From assembly GCF_900105945.1 (NCBI RefSeq), contig NZ_FNSO01000004.1:7444001-7508000 (forward strand): a stretch of DNA of 64,000 bases, read 5' to 3'. The DNA comes from Amycolatopsis tolypomycina. GTDB lineage: Bacteria > Actinomycetota > Actinomycetes > Mycobacteriales > Pseudonocardiaceae. Made by a program: the position numbers and the translations under genes. Positions 23,564 to 33,350 of this stretch are shown here, piece by piece; positions within the stretch are counted from its first letter, which is position 1, and each line of letters begins with the position of its first letter. Under the pieces are notes generated by a model. The model did no database searches, was not told where the DNA came from, and saw only the letters and a list, made by a program, of their open reading frames with translations.

Positions 23564-25906
23564 GTGCGTATCGCGGTCATCGGTGGCGGCCCGGCGGGTC
23601 TGTACTTCGCCGCGCTCGCGAAGCAGCTCGGTCCCGGCCACGAAATCACCGTCTGGGAACGCAACGCGCCGGACGACACCTTCGGCTTCGGCGTCGTGTT
23701 CTCCGACGAGACGCTCGGCGGCATCGAACACGCCGACGCGGCCGTCCACGAGGCCATGAAGGCCGAGTTCGCCCGCTGGGACGACATCGACGTCCACTAC
23801 CGCGGCACCGTCACCACCTCGGGCGGCCACGGCTTCGCCGCGATGAGCCGCAAGCGCCTGCTCGGCATCCTGCAGAGCCGCTGCGGCGAGCTCGGCGTCG
23901 GCCTGCACTTCCGCGAGGAAGCGCCCACCGACCTCGGCGGCTACGACCTCGTCATCGCCGCCGACGGCGTCAACTCCGCGATGCGCGCGCGGTACGCCGA
24001 GACGTTCCGGCCGAGCGTCGAGACCCGCCGGTGCCGGTACATCTGGCTGGGCACGGACCTCGTGTTCGACGCCTTCAAGTTCTACGTCCTCGAAACACCG
24101 GCCGGGATCATGCAGATCCACGGCTACCCGTACGGCCGCGAGGGCAGCACGTTCATCCTCGAGGTCGCCGAGGACGTCTGGCAGCGGACGTTCGGCCCCA
24201 TCGCGGCGACGTCACTGAAGCCCGGCGAGAGCGACGAGAAGTCGATCGCGCTGATCCGCGAGCTGTGCGCCGACGTCCTCGACGGCCACCAGGTGATGGC
24301 GAACAACTCGAAGTGGGTCTCGTTCGGGACGGTCCGCTGCGAAACCTGGGTGCACGAGAACGTCGTCCTCCTCGGCGACGCGGCGCACACCGCGCACTTC
24401 TCGATCGGCTCCGGCACGAAGCTGGCGATGGAGGACGCGCTCGCGCTGGCCGCCTGCCTGCACGAAAACGACGGCGTCGCCGAGGCGCTCAAGGCCTACG
24501 AGCTCGAACGCCGGCCGGTCGTCACGTCGACGCAGCGCGCCGCGCAGGCCAGCCTGGAGTGGTTCGAGAACATCGCCCAGTACGCCCACCAGGAGCCGCC
24601 GCAGTTCGCGTTCAACATCCTCACGCGCAGCCGTCGCGTCACCTACGACAACCTGCGCCTGCGCGACCCCGAGTTCGCCGCCGAGCTCGACCACTGGTTC
24701 GCGCGCAAGCTCGGGACGACGTCGCGGCCGCCGATGTTCCAGCCCTTCACGCTCGGCGCACTGGAACTGCCGAACCGGATCATCGTGTCCCCCATGGACA
24801 TGTACTCGGCGGAAGACGGTGTGCCCGGCGACTTCCACCTGGTGCACCTGGGCAGCAAGGCGCTCGGCGGCGCCGGGCTGGTGATGACGGAGATGGTCTG
24901 CGTCTCCCCCGAAGGCCGGATCACCCCGGGCTGCGGCGGGCTCTACACGCCGGAGCAGGAAGCGGCGTGGAAGCGGGTCGTCGACTTCGTGCACGCGCAG
25001 ACACCGGCGCGGATCGGTGTCCAATTGGGACACTCCGGGCGCAAGGGCTCGACGAAGCTCATGTGGGACGGCATCGACGAGCCGCTCCCGTCCGGCAACT
25101 GGGAGATCTGCGCTCCTTCGCCACTGCCCTATTCGGACCGGAACCAGGTCCCGCGTGAACTGTCCACTTCGGAGCTTTCGGAAATCCGTGACCAGTTCGT
25201 CGCGTGCGCGGAAGCCGCCGCGCGCGCCGGGTTCGACGTCCTCGAACTGCACTGCGCGCACGGCTACCTGCTGTCGTCCTTCCTCTCGCCGCTGACCAAC
25301 CGGCGCACGGATGCCTACGGCGGCTCACTCGAGAACCGGCTGCGCTTCCCGCTGGAGGTCTTCGACGCGGTCCGGGAAGCATGGCCCGCCGAGCGGCCGA
25401 TGACGGTCCGAATCTCGGCGACCGACTGGTGCGAGGGCGGCATCGACGCCGACGACGCCGTCGAGATCGCGCGGGCGTTCGCCGCACACGGCGCCGCGGG
25501 CATCGACGTCTCGACCGGTCAGGTCGTCAGCGAGGAGCGTCCGCAGTACGGCCGCAGCTACCAGACGCCGTACGCCGACCGGATCCGCAACGAAATCGGC
25601 GAGGAGTACGGGATCGCGGTGATCGCGGTCGGCGCGATTTCGTCCTACGACGACGTCAATTCGCTGATCCTCGCCGGCCGCGCGGACCTCTGCGCACTGG
25701 GCCGCACCCATCTATATGATCCACAGTGGACGCTGCACGCGGCGGCCGAACAGGGGTACCCGATGGCGTGGCCGAAGCCGTTCGCGGCGGGCAGCCGCAA
25801 GCCGCAGACGGGCCGCTCCGACGGGCCGGAGCCGCGGCTCGACCTCGTCCGGTCCGGGCCCACCGGCACCGCCCACGCCCGCTGGCGACCGGGAGCTTCC
25901 GCATGA
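23564..25906 (+). CDS. Bifunctional 2-aminobenzoyl-CoA/salicylyl-CoA-type monooxygenase-reductase
   Basis: 780 residues, a fusion. Residues 1 to about 380 are a PHBH-type flavin monooxygenase (VIGGGPAGLYFAAL; GDAAHTAHFSIGSGTKLAMEDA). Residues about 395-745 are an old-yellow-enzyme flavin reductase (FQPFTLGALELPNRIIVSPMDMYS; GVQLGHSGRKGS; LHCAHGYLLSSFLSPLTNRRTDAYGG). The same fusion is known from 2-aminobenzoyl-CoA monooxygenase/reductase, which hydroxylates and then reduces the aryl-CoA ring, and from proteins annotated as salicylyl-CoA 5-hydroxylase. GTG 23564 is preceded by a promoter but no SD. The stop overlaps the acyl-CoA dehydrogenase start (ATGA). Confidence 0.9.
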   Translation: MRIAVIGGGPAGLYFAALAKQLGPGHEITVWERNAPDDTFGFGVVFSDETLGGIEHADAAVHEAMKAEFARWDDIDVHYRGTVTTSGGHGFAAMSRKRLLGILQSRCGELGVGLHFREEAPTDLGGYDLVIAADGVNSAMRARYAETFRPSVETRRCRYIWLGTDLVFDAFKFYVLETPAGIMQIHGYPYGREGSTFILEVAEDVWQRTFGPIAATSLKPGESDEKSIALIRELCADVLDGHQVMANNSKWVSFGTVRCETWVHENVVLLGDAAHTAHFSIGSGTKLAMEDALALAACLHENDGVAEALKAYELERRPVVTSTQRAAQASLEWFENIAQYAHQEPPQFAFNILTRSRRVTYDNLRLRDPEFAAELDHWFARKLGTTSRPPMFQPFTLGALELPNRIIVSPMDMYSAEDGVPGDFHLVHLGSKALGGAGLVMTEMVCVSPEGRITPGCGGLYTPEQEAAWKRVVDFVHAQTPARIGVQLGHSGRKGSTKLMWDGIDEPLPSGNWEICAPSPLPYSDRNQVPRELSTSELSEIRDQFVACAEAAARAGFDVLELHCAHGYLLSSFLSPLTNRRTDAYGGSLENRLRFPLEVFDAVREAWPAERPMTVRISATDWCEGGIDADDAVEIARAFAAHGAAGIDVSTGQVVSEERPQYGRSYQTPYADRIRNEIGEEYGIAVIAVGAISSYDDVNSLILAGRADLCALGRTHLYDPQWTLHAAAEQGYPMAWPKPFAAGSRKPQTGRSDGPEPRLDLVRSGPTGTAHARWRPGASA

Positions 25907-27069
25907 CTTTCACCTTGACACCCGAGCAGCACGCGTTCGCCGCCGAGGTGCGGCAGCTGGCGACCGAGCAGCTGCTCCCGCTCGCCGAGTCCGGAGTGGA
26001 GGGTGCGGTCAACCGGCCGCTGCTCAAGGCAATGGGCTCGCTCGGCCTGCTCGCGCGGCTCTTCCCCGGCGTCGCTTCGGGTACGCCGTCGCGGCAGGCA
26101 GCCGCGACGGACCTGTGCATCCTGCGCGAGAACCTCGCCACCGTGAGCACGGAGGCCGAAACCGCGTTGGCCTTGCAGGGCCTGGGAAGTTACCCGATCC
26201 TTCAGTCCGGAAAGGACGAACAGGTCGCGAAGTGGCTGCCCGCGGTGGCGGCCGGCGACGCCGTGGCGGCGTTCGCGCTCACCGAGCCGGACGCGGGTTC
26301 CGACGCGGCCGCGCTGTCCCTGGCGGCGGAACCGGACGGCGACGGCTGGCGGCTGACCGGCGAGAAGATGTGGATCTCGAACGCGCCGGAAGCCGACTTC
26401 TACACGGTGTTCGCGCGCACGACACCGGACGCGGGAGCGCGCGGGGTGAGCGCGTTCGTCGTCCCCGCCGACCGGCCGGGCCTGGGCGGCGAGCACCTCG
26501 ACCTGGTCAGCCCGCACCCGATCGGCACGGTGACGTTCGACGGCGTGCCCGTGCTGCGCGAGGAGCTGCTCGGCGAGGAGAACCGCGGCTTCGCCGTGGC
26601 GATGCGGACCCTGGACCTGTTCCGCCCGAGCGTCGGCGCGTTCGCCGTCGGCATGGCCCAGGCGGCGCTGGACGCCACGGTCACCCACACGGGTTCGCGC
26701 GAGGCCTTCGGCGGCCCGTTGATCAAGCAGCAGGCGGTGGCGCACACGCTGGCCGAGATGGCCACGCGCACGGAAGCCGCCCGGCTCCTGGTCTACGCGG
26801 CGGCGGGCGCGTACGACGCGGGCGAGCCGAACCTCGGCGGCCGGGCGGCGATGGCGAAGCTGTTCGCCACGGAGGCGGCGCAGTTCGTCGTCGACTCGGC
26901 GGTCCAGCTCCACGGTGCCCGCGCGCTGCGGCGCGGGCACCTGCTGGAACACCTGTACCGGGAGGTCCGGGCGCCCCGGATCTACGAAGGGGCGTCGGAG
27001 ATCCAGCGGACGATCATCGCGCGGTGGCTGGCTTCCGCGCGGGCCGCCGCTCCAGGATCAGCTGGCTGA
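25903..27069 (+). CDS. Acyl-CoA dehydrogenase family protein
   Basis: 388 residues. FAD/acyl-CoA motifs: AAFALTEPDAGSDAAALSLAAEPDGDGWRLTGEKMWISNAPEAD, LFRPSVGAFAVGMAQAALDATVTH, and a C-terminal LYREVRAPRIYEGASEIQRTIIARWL. The catalytic Glu is probably the one in IYEGASE. It is coupled to the bifunctional monooxygenase by an ATGA overlap, so it likely acts on the ring-reduced aryl-CoA product. The last 56 bases overlap the convergent DUF2306 gene. Confidence 0.88.
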   Translation: MTFTLTPEQHAFAAEVRQLATEQLLPLAESGVEGAVNRPLLKAMGSLGLLARLFPGVASGTPSRQAAATDLCILRENLATVSTEAETALALQGLGSYPILQSGKDEQVAKWLPAVAAGDAVAAFALTEPDAGSDAAALSLAAEPDGDGWRLTGEKMWISNAPEADFYTVFARTTPDAGARGVSAFVVPADRPGLGGEHLDLVSPHPIGTVTFDGVPVLREELLGEENRGFAVAMRTLDLFRPSVGAFAVGMAQAALDATVTHTGSREAFGGPLIKQQAVAHTLAEMATRTEAARLLVYAAAGAYDAGEPNLGGRAAMAKLFATEAAQFVVDSAVQLHGARALRRGHLLEHLYREVRAPRIYEGASEIQRTIIARWLASARAAAPGSAG

Positions 27070-27724
27070 CGATCACCGCGAACGCCAGCCCGCCCCACGC
27101 GGAGATGGCACCGACGCTCTGGCTGTACGCCAGCTCGCTGCCGCCGAAGGTGGTCGGGATCTGCGGCTCCAGGACAACCATCGCGATCGGCGAGATCACC
27201 CGGTTGACGATGATCGAAAACGTCAGCGTCACGCTGCGTATCATCCACTTGCGGTGGTCACCGAAGCGCCGCTCGCGCACCGCCCGCCAGCCGGCGATGG
27301 TGCAGCCGATCCACAGCACCGCGGCGAGCACATCGCTGACCCGGGTCACCGGGCCGAACGGGCTCTGCGCCCCGATCGTCAGCGCCATCAGCCCGGACGG
27401 CAGCACACCGGCGAAGACGTACGCGCGGCCGACGTTGCGGTGGATGACCGGGTGCGTCCGCCGCAGCCACGGCCAGATCTGCAGGACAGCACCGCCCATG
27501 GCGACCGAGCCGAAGACGACGTGCCCGACGAGGAACCAGTAGTGCGCCGGGAAGCCGTCGGGCTGCGGCACCCGCGACTGCGCGGGGTCGAGCGCCAGGT
27601 AGGGGGGCAGCGAGAAGGACAGGAAGGCGAGGACGAGCAGGGCCAGCGGACCGATCCACGGACGCTGCCACCAGGACTTTCGCGTCGCCTGAGGTACGGG
27701 CCGGGCCGCAGTTCGGACTGCCAT
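27014..27724 (-). CDS. DUF2306 membrane protein
   Basis: 236 residues with about five to six TM helices (IGPLALLVLAFLSFSLPPYLAL; YWFLVGHVVFGSVAMGGAVLQIWP; VLAAVLWIGCTIAGW; FSIIVNRVISPIAMVV). The pattern HRNVGRAYVFAGVLPSGL with conserved His/Arg is typical of DUF2306, which resembles haem-containing cytochrome-type membrane proteins; the function is not known. ATG 27724. It overlaps the end of the acyl-CoA dehydrogenase tail to tail. Confidence 0.8.
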   Translation of the reverse strand: MAVRTAARPVPQATRKSWWQRPWIGPLALLVLAFLSFSLPPYLALDPAQSRVPQPDGFPAHYWFLVGHVVFGSVAMGGAVLQIWPWLRRTHPVIHRNVGRAYVFAGVLPSGLMALTIGAQSPFGPVTRVSDVLAAVLWIGCTIAGWRAVRERRFGDHRKWMIRSVTLTFSIIVNRVISPIAMVVLEPQIPTTFGGSELAYSQSVGAISAWGGLAFAVIVSQLILERRPARKPATAR

Positions 27725-27806
27725 GATTCCCCTCCGTCGTCGGGATCCGTCCCATCCGACGTTAGGGGTTGACGAGCGGCGCGAACCATGGTGCGCACCA
27801 CCGCCG

Positions 27807-27832
27807 CGGGGGTGGGGCGTGCCCCACCCCCG
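27807..27832 (-). terminator. GC-rich hairpin downstream of the beta-glucosidase operon
   Basis: CGGGGGTGGGGC and its exact complement GCCCCACCCCCG are separated by 2 bases, 16 bases after the GH1 stop. There is no T-run, but the strong stem fits a terminator. Confidence 0.55.
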
Positions 27833-27847
27833 ATCAGGTGATCTTCC

Positions 27848-29251
27848 TCAGCTGCCGCGGACCCGCCGCACCGTGTCGCGGTAGAAGTACCCGCTCTGCT
27901 TGATCGTCCGCTCCTGCGTCTCGTAGTCCACCCGGATCAGCCCGAACCGCTTCGCGTACCCGTACGCCCACTCGAAGTTGTCCAAAAGGGACCACGCGAA
28001 GTACCCCCGCACGTCCGCACCCGCCTGGCGGGCCGCCGCCACCGCCGCGATGTGCGAGGCCAAGTACGCCGTGCGGCCGTCGTCGCGGACGAAGCCCGAT
28101 GGGTCCGGGTCGTCGTCGAAGGCCGAGCCGTTCTCCGTGATGTACATCGGCAAGCCCGGGTAGTCGCGGCCCAGGCGCGTCAGCAGCTCGGTGAACTTGC
28201 CCGGCAGGATCTCCCAGCCCATCGCCGTCGTCGGTTCGCCGAACGGGATCACCCGGGACGCCGGGACGCCGTCCGCGTCCACCGCGGACCCCGAATCGTC
28301 CACTCCGGAAAACTGCTGGCCGAAGTAGTAGTTGACGCCGAGGAAGTCCAGCGGGGTCGAGATTACCGACAGGTCGCCGTCCTGGACCGGGAGCCGCACG
28401 CCCCGCGAAGCCAGGTCCTCCACGACGTCCGTCGGGTATCGGCCGTGGACCAGCGGGTCCAGGTAGATGCGAACGCCGAGGCCGTCCGCCTGGCGGGCCG
28501 CGCGGACGTCCTCCGGCGAGTCCGTCGCCGGGTCGGCCGTGCACATGTTGAGCGTGATGCCGAACTGCGTGTCCGCCGGTGCCGCCTCGCGCATCCGCTG
28601 GGTCGCCAGCCCGTGGCCCAGCAGCAGGTGGTGCACCGCGTGCAACCCGGCCGCGTAGTCACGGCGGCCCGGCGCCATCACGCCGTGGACGTACCCGTGC
28701 ATCGCCGAGCACCACGGCTCGTTCAGCGTCGTCCAGTGGCGGACCCGGTCGGAAAGCCGGTCGAACACCAGCATCGCGTAGTCGGCGAACCGGTACGCCG
28801 TGTCGCGCGCCGGCCAGCCGCCCGCGTCCTCCAGCTCCTGCGGGAGGTCCCAGTGGTACAGCGTCAGCCACGGCGTGATGCCGCGGCTCAGCGTCTCGTC
28901 GACGAGCCGGTCGTAGAACCCGATGCCCGCCTCGTTGACGCCGCCGCGGCCGCGCGGCTGGACCCGGGGCCACGCCACCGAAAACCGGTAGGTGTCCGCC
29001 CCGAGCGAGCGCACCAGCTCGATGTCCGACGGCATCCGGTGGTAGTGGTCGCAGGCGATGTCACCGTTGTCGTTGTTGTCGATCGCCCACGGCTCGCGGC
29101 AGAAAGTGTCCCAGATGGACGGAGTGCGGCCGTCCTCCGCGACCGCGCCTTCGATCTGGTACGCGGCGGTCGCCACGCCCCAGCGGAAGTCCGGCGGCAG
29201 GGTGTCGATCAGTGCCTGCTGCTCGGCGGTCGCGGTGGTGGTGTCGGTCAA
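27848..29251 (-). CDS. GH1 beta-glucosidase
   Basis: 467 residues, cytosolic, no signal peptide. The acid/base is E178 in TLNEPW and the nucleophile E373 in ITENGSA; FRWGVATAAYQIEGA and FLGVNYYFGQ are further GH1 signatures. It splits the terminal beta-glucosyl residue from imported beta-glucosides such as cellobiose or laminaribiose. TTG start with GGAGGAG 8-9 bases upstream. It is the last gene of a six-gene ABC-importer operon next to two ROK regulators, so it probably processes what the transporter brings in. Confidence 0.93.
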   Translation of the reverse strand: MTDTTTATAEQQALIDTLPPDFRWGVATAAYQIEGAVAEDGRTPSIWDTFCREPWAIDNNDNGDIACDHYHRMPSDIELVRSLGADTYRFSVAWPRVQPRGRGGVNEAGIGFYDRLVDETLSRGITPWLTLYHWDLPQELEDAGGWPARDTAYRFADYAMLVFDRLSDRVRHWTTLNEPWCSAMHGYVHGVMAPGRRDYAAGLHAVHHLLLGHGLATQRMREAAPADTQFGITLNMCTADPATDSPEDVRAARQADGLGVRIYLDPLVHGRYPTDVVEDLASRGVRLPVQDGDLSVISTPLDFLGVNYYFGQQFSGVDDSGSAVDADGVPASRVIPFGEPTTAMGWEILPGKFTELLTRLGRDYPGLPMYITENGSAFDDDPDPSGFVRDDGRTAYLASHIAAVAAARQAGADVRGYFAWSLLDNFEWAYGYAKRFGLIRVDYETQERTIKQSGYFYRDTVRRVRGS

Positions 29252-29275
29252 GGCGGCTCTCCTCCAGAGGTACGG

Positions 29276-30268
29276 TCAGGAAGTGGCGACGGGGTGCAGC
29301 CAGCACGCCACTTCGCGCGCCGGGTCGCCCGGTGTTCCCAGCAGCGGCACGCGGTCGGGGCACGGCTCGAAGGCCTTCGGGCACCGCGGGTGGAACGCGC
29401 AGCCGGACGGCATGCCCCGCGTGTCCGGCGGCGATCCGGGGATCCCGGCCAGCTCGCGCCGCGGCCCCCGCAGCGCGGGGAACGAGTTCAGCAGGCCGTG
29501 GCTGTAGGGGTGCAGCGCGTCCCGGTAGAGGTCCGCCGCCGGCGCCTGCTCGACGATCCGGCCGCCGTACATGATCGCGATCCGGTCCGAGAACTCCACC
29601 AGCAGCGAAAGGTCGTGCGTGATGAACAGGACCGAGAACCCCAGCCGTTCCCGCAGTTCCACGAGCTGGCCGAGGATCTGCCGCTGCATGACGACGTCGA
29701 GCGCGGTGGTCGGCTCGTCCATGATGACGATCCGCGGCTCGAGCGCGAGCGCCATCGCGATCATCACGCGCTGCCGCATCCCGCCGGACAGCTGGTGCGG
29801 GTACGCCTCCAGCCGGTCGGCCGAGATGCCGACGAGCTTGAGCAGGTCACGGGCCCGCGCGACCCGGCCGGCGCGGGTCGTCCCCGGTTCGTGCGCCTTG
29901 ATGACGTCGACGAGCTGCGTGACGACCTTGTGCACCGGGTTCAGCGAGTTCATCGCGCCCTGGAACACAATGGACGTTTCGGCCCACCGGAAGTCACGGA
30001 GCTGCTTGTCGGTCAACCGCAGCACGTCGTACGGTTCGCCGTCCGCGGGGTGGTAGATCACCTCGCCGCCGCGGATGACGCCCGGCGGCGCGAGCAGCCG
30101 CGTCAGCCCGTAGGCCAAAGTGGACTTGCCGCTGCCGCTTTCCCCGGCGAGGCCGAGGACTTCGCCGCGGCGCAGCGTCAGGTGGACGTCCCGGACCGCG
30201 CGCACGGCCTCGTCGCCGACGCCGTAGTCGACGTCCAGGCCCTTGATCTCCAGCACCGGGTCCATCAT
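29276..30268 (-). CDS. ABC importer ATPase, OppD/DppD type
   Basis: 330 residues. Walker [10 protein letters not shown], signature LSGGMRQRV, Walker B RIVIMDEPTTALD, and the C-terminal oligo-transporter domain with the RAHPYSxGLL-like HPYSHGLLNSFPAL and the CAFHPRCP cysteine motif that often binds an Fe-S cluster. It energises the cluster-C type importer made by the neighbours. The ATG overlaps the TGA of the OppC gene. The order SBP-F-B-C-D-GH1 indicates beta-oligosaccharide rather than peptide uptake. Confidence 0.92.
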   Translation of the reverse strand: MMDPVLEIKGLDVDYGVGDEAVRAVRDVHLTLRRGEVLGLAGESGSGKSTLAYGLTRLLAPPGVIRGGEVIYHPADGEPYDVLRLTDKQLRDFRWAETSIVFQGAMNSLNPVHKVVTQLVDVIKAHEPGTTRAGRVARARDLLKLVGISADRLEAYPHQLSGGMRQRVMIAMALALEPRIVIMDEPTTALDVVMQRQILGQLVELRERLGFSVLFITHDLSLLVEFSDRIAIMYGGRIVEQAPAADLYRDALHPYSHGLLNSFPALRGPRRELAGIPGSPPDTRGMPSGCAFHPRCPKAFEPCPDRVPLLGTPGDPAREVACWLHPVATS

Positions 30269-31248
30269 GGCTTTTCCTCTCGCCCGAGCACGGGCGTGAA
30301 GCCCACCCGCATGCGGTGCGTCCGCCCGTCGGCGCCCTTCACGCGCGCCTTGCCGCTGCCGCGCAGCCGCGGGCTGACGAACTCGTCGATGCCGAAGTTC
30401 AGCAGGGACAACGCCGTGCCGAGGACGGCGATCGCCAGCCCGGCCGGTACGAACCACCACCACGCGCCCTGGGCCAGTGCCTGCTGGCTCTGCGCCCAGA
30501 ACAGGATGGTGCCCCAGTTCCAGTTGGACAGTCCCGAGACGCCGACGAAGGCCAGGGTGATCTCCGACATCACGGCGAAGATCACCGTGCCGACGAAGCT
30601 GGAGGCGATCACCGCGGTCAGGTTCGGCAAGATCTCGAAGAAGATGATCCGCCACGTCGACTCGCCGGTCGCCCGGGCCGCTTCGACGTACTCCCGGCCG
30701 CGCAACGACAACGTCTGCGCTCGCAGGACTCGCGCGCCCCACGCCCACGACGTGAACCCGATAATCACCGCCACCAGGATGTCGCCGCCGGTGGGCACCG
30801 CGCTGCCGATGATGATGATCAGCGGCAGCGCCGGGATCACCAGGAACACATTGGACAGTGCGGACAGGCCTTCGCCGGGGGTACCACCGAGGTACCCGGA
30901 CGTTACCCCGACGATGACCGCGAGGATCGTCGCCACGATCCCGGCCGCCAGCCCGACCAGCATGACGCTGCGCGTGCCGACCACGACCTGGCTGAAGATG
31001 TCCTGGCCAAGGTGGGTGGTGCCGAACCAGTGCCGCGCCGACGGCCCTTCCAGCAGGTCGCTGCTGCGCGCCGACGGGTCGTACGGCGCGATCCAGTCCC
31101 CGATCACCGCGATCACCAGGAAGAACGCGATGACGGCGACGCCGGTGACGGTCTTCCCGCCGGTCAGGAACCGGAAGCGGCGCCGGCGCGCGACCGCCTC
31201 GAGCGGGAGGGCTTGGGCGACCTTGACGTCCGCCGCGGGTACGGCCAT
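30265..31248 (-). CDS. ABC importer permease, OppC/DppC type
   Basis: 327 residues with six TM helices. An N-terminal OppC leader region precedes TM1 (VTGVAVIAFFLVIAVIGDWIAPYDP), and the EAA loop is visible as EYVEAARATGESTWRIIFFEILPN. The GTTHLGQD motif after TM1 is typical of DppC. It forms the channel with the adjacent OppB-type subunit. Stop and next ATG overlap; 1 base separates its start from the OppB stop. Confidence 0.92.
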   Translation of the reverse strand: MAVPAADVKVAQALPLEAVARRRRFRFLTGGKTVTGVAVIAFFLVIAVIGDWIAPYDPSARSSDLLEGPSARHWFGTTHLGQDIFSQVVVGTRSVMLVGLAAGIVATILAVIVGVTSGYLGGTPGEGLSALSNVFLVIPALPLIIIIGSAVPTGGDILVAVIIGFTSWAWGARVLRAQTLSLRGREYVEAARATGESTWRIIFFEILPNLTAVIASSFVGTVIFAVMSEITLAFVGVSGLSNWNWGTILFWAQSQQALAQGAWWWFVPAGLAIAVLGTALSLLNFGIDEFVSPRLRGSGKARVKGADGRTHRMRVGFTPVLGREEKP

Positions 31249-31249
31249 G

Positions 31250-32226
<977 letters not shown>

Positions 32227-32230
<4 letters not shown>

Positions 32231-33348
32231 CGGGCGGCCCCGTCGTACAGCCAGCAGGCGGCCCAGTGGCCGGGTGCGTCGCCGACGTCGAACCGCGGCG
32301 GCAGCTCGGTCTCGCACCGTTCCATCGCAACCGGACACCGCGGATGAAACCGGCACCCGGACGGCGGATCAATCAAACTCGGCGGCTCTCCACCGGCCTC
32401 CGCCCTGGGCACTTTCACGTGAAAGTGCCCATCGTCCACAGCCGGGTCGGGCACTTTCACGTGAAAGTGCCCTTCTTGGGTGGGCGGGAGGAGGTGGTCG
32501 GGGTCGGGGGCGGAGTCGATGAGCAGCCGGGTGTACGGGTGCGCAGGCCGCTGCGTGATGGTCTCGCTGTCACCGCCTTCGACCATCCGGCCCGCGTACA
32601 TCACCATCGTCTCGTCGGCGAAGTAGCGCGCGGACGCGATGTCGTGCGTGATGTAGAGGATCGCCAAGTGCATGCGTTCCTTCAGTTCCCGCAACAGGTT
32701 CAGCACGCCGAGCCGGATCGAGACGTCCAGCATGGACACCGGCTCGTCGGCCAGCAGGGCCTCCGGGTCGGCGCCGAGCGCCCGCGCGATCGCGACGCGC
32801 TGGCGCTGCCCGCCGGACAGCTCGTGCGGGAACTTGTCGACGTACCGCTCGGGCGGTGTCAGCTGGACGCGCGAGAGCAGCTCGTGCAGCGCCTGCTCGA
32901 GGTCGTCACCGGCCCGGCCGTGGATCTTCAGCGCCCGGGTCAGGTGGTAACGCACGGTGTGGACCGGGTTCAGCGACGCGAACGGGTCCTGGAAGATCAT
33001 CTGCACCCGGCGGGCATAAGCGCGGAACGCCTTGCCGTGCTTGACGTTCACCGTGTCGCCGTGCAGCCGGATGTCACCGCCGGTACGGGCGTGGAGACCC
33101 GCGAGCAGCCGCGCCACCGTCGACTTGCCCGAACCGGACTCGCCGACCAACGCTGTGACGCGGCCGCGCCGGAGCGTCAGATTCACGTCGTCGACGGCCT
33201 GGATGCTGCGGCGTGCCCGGCCACGCCGCCGGACCGGGAAGTGTTTGGTGAGGCCCGCGGCTTCGAGGACCACGGGGAGGTCCCCCTCCGACCCGACGGC
33301 GACGGGGTCGGAGGGGGACTGCTCGGTCGTCACGGCTGAGTCCGCCAT
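32227..33348 (-). CDS. ABC importer ATPase, OppF/DppF type, with repeat-derived insert
   Basis: 373 residues. Walker [10 protein letters not shown] (69-77), Q-loop [13 protein letters not shown], signature LSGGQRQRV (178-186), Walker [13 protein letters not shown]-terminal [15 protein letters not shown]. Between the [16 protein letters not shown] and GCRFHPRCP elements lies a linker with two copies of HFHVKVP (294-300 and 308-314), encoded by two adjacent copies of the CACGTG palindrome. This linker is variable in the family, so the protein is probably functional. A 15-bp stem lies just inside the coding start. It begins 2 bases after the substrate-binding-protein stop. Confidence 0.92.
32407..32472. 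repeat. Copies 2 and 3 of the CACGTG palindrome, inside the OppF-type gene
   Basis: Perfect 24-bp palindromes at 32407-32430 and 32449-32472, 42 bases apart (14 codons), so the reading frame is kept. Each encodes HFHVKVP on the minus strand. Confidence 0.95.
33280..33319 (-). other. Strong hairpin at the 5' end of the OppF-type coding region
   Basis: GTCCCCCTCCGACCC and GGGTCGGAGGGGGAC pair perfectly (15 bp, 10-base loop), starting about 29 bases inside the gene. It could reduce expression of the ATPase and permeases relative to the upstream binding protein. Confidence 0.6.
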
Positions 33349-33350
33349 CG

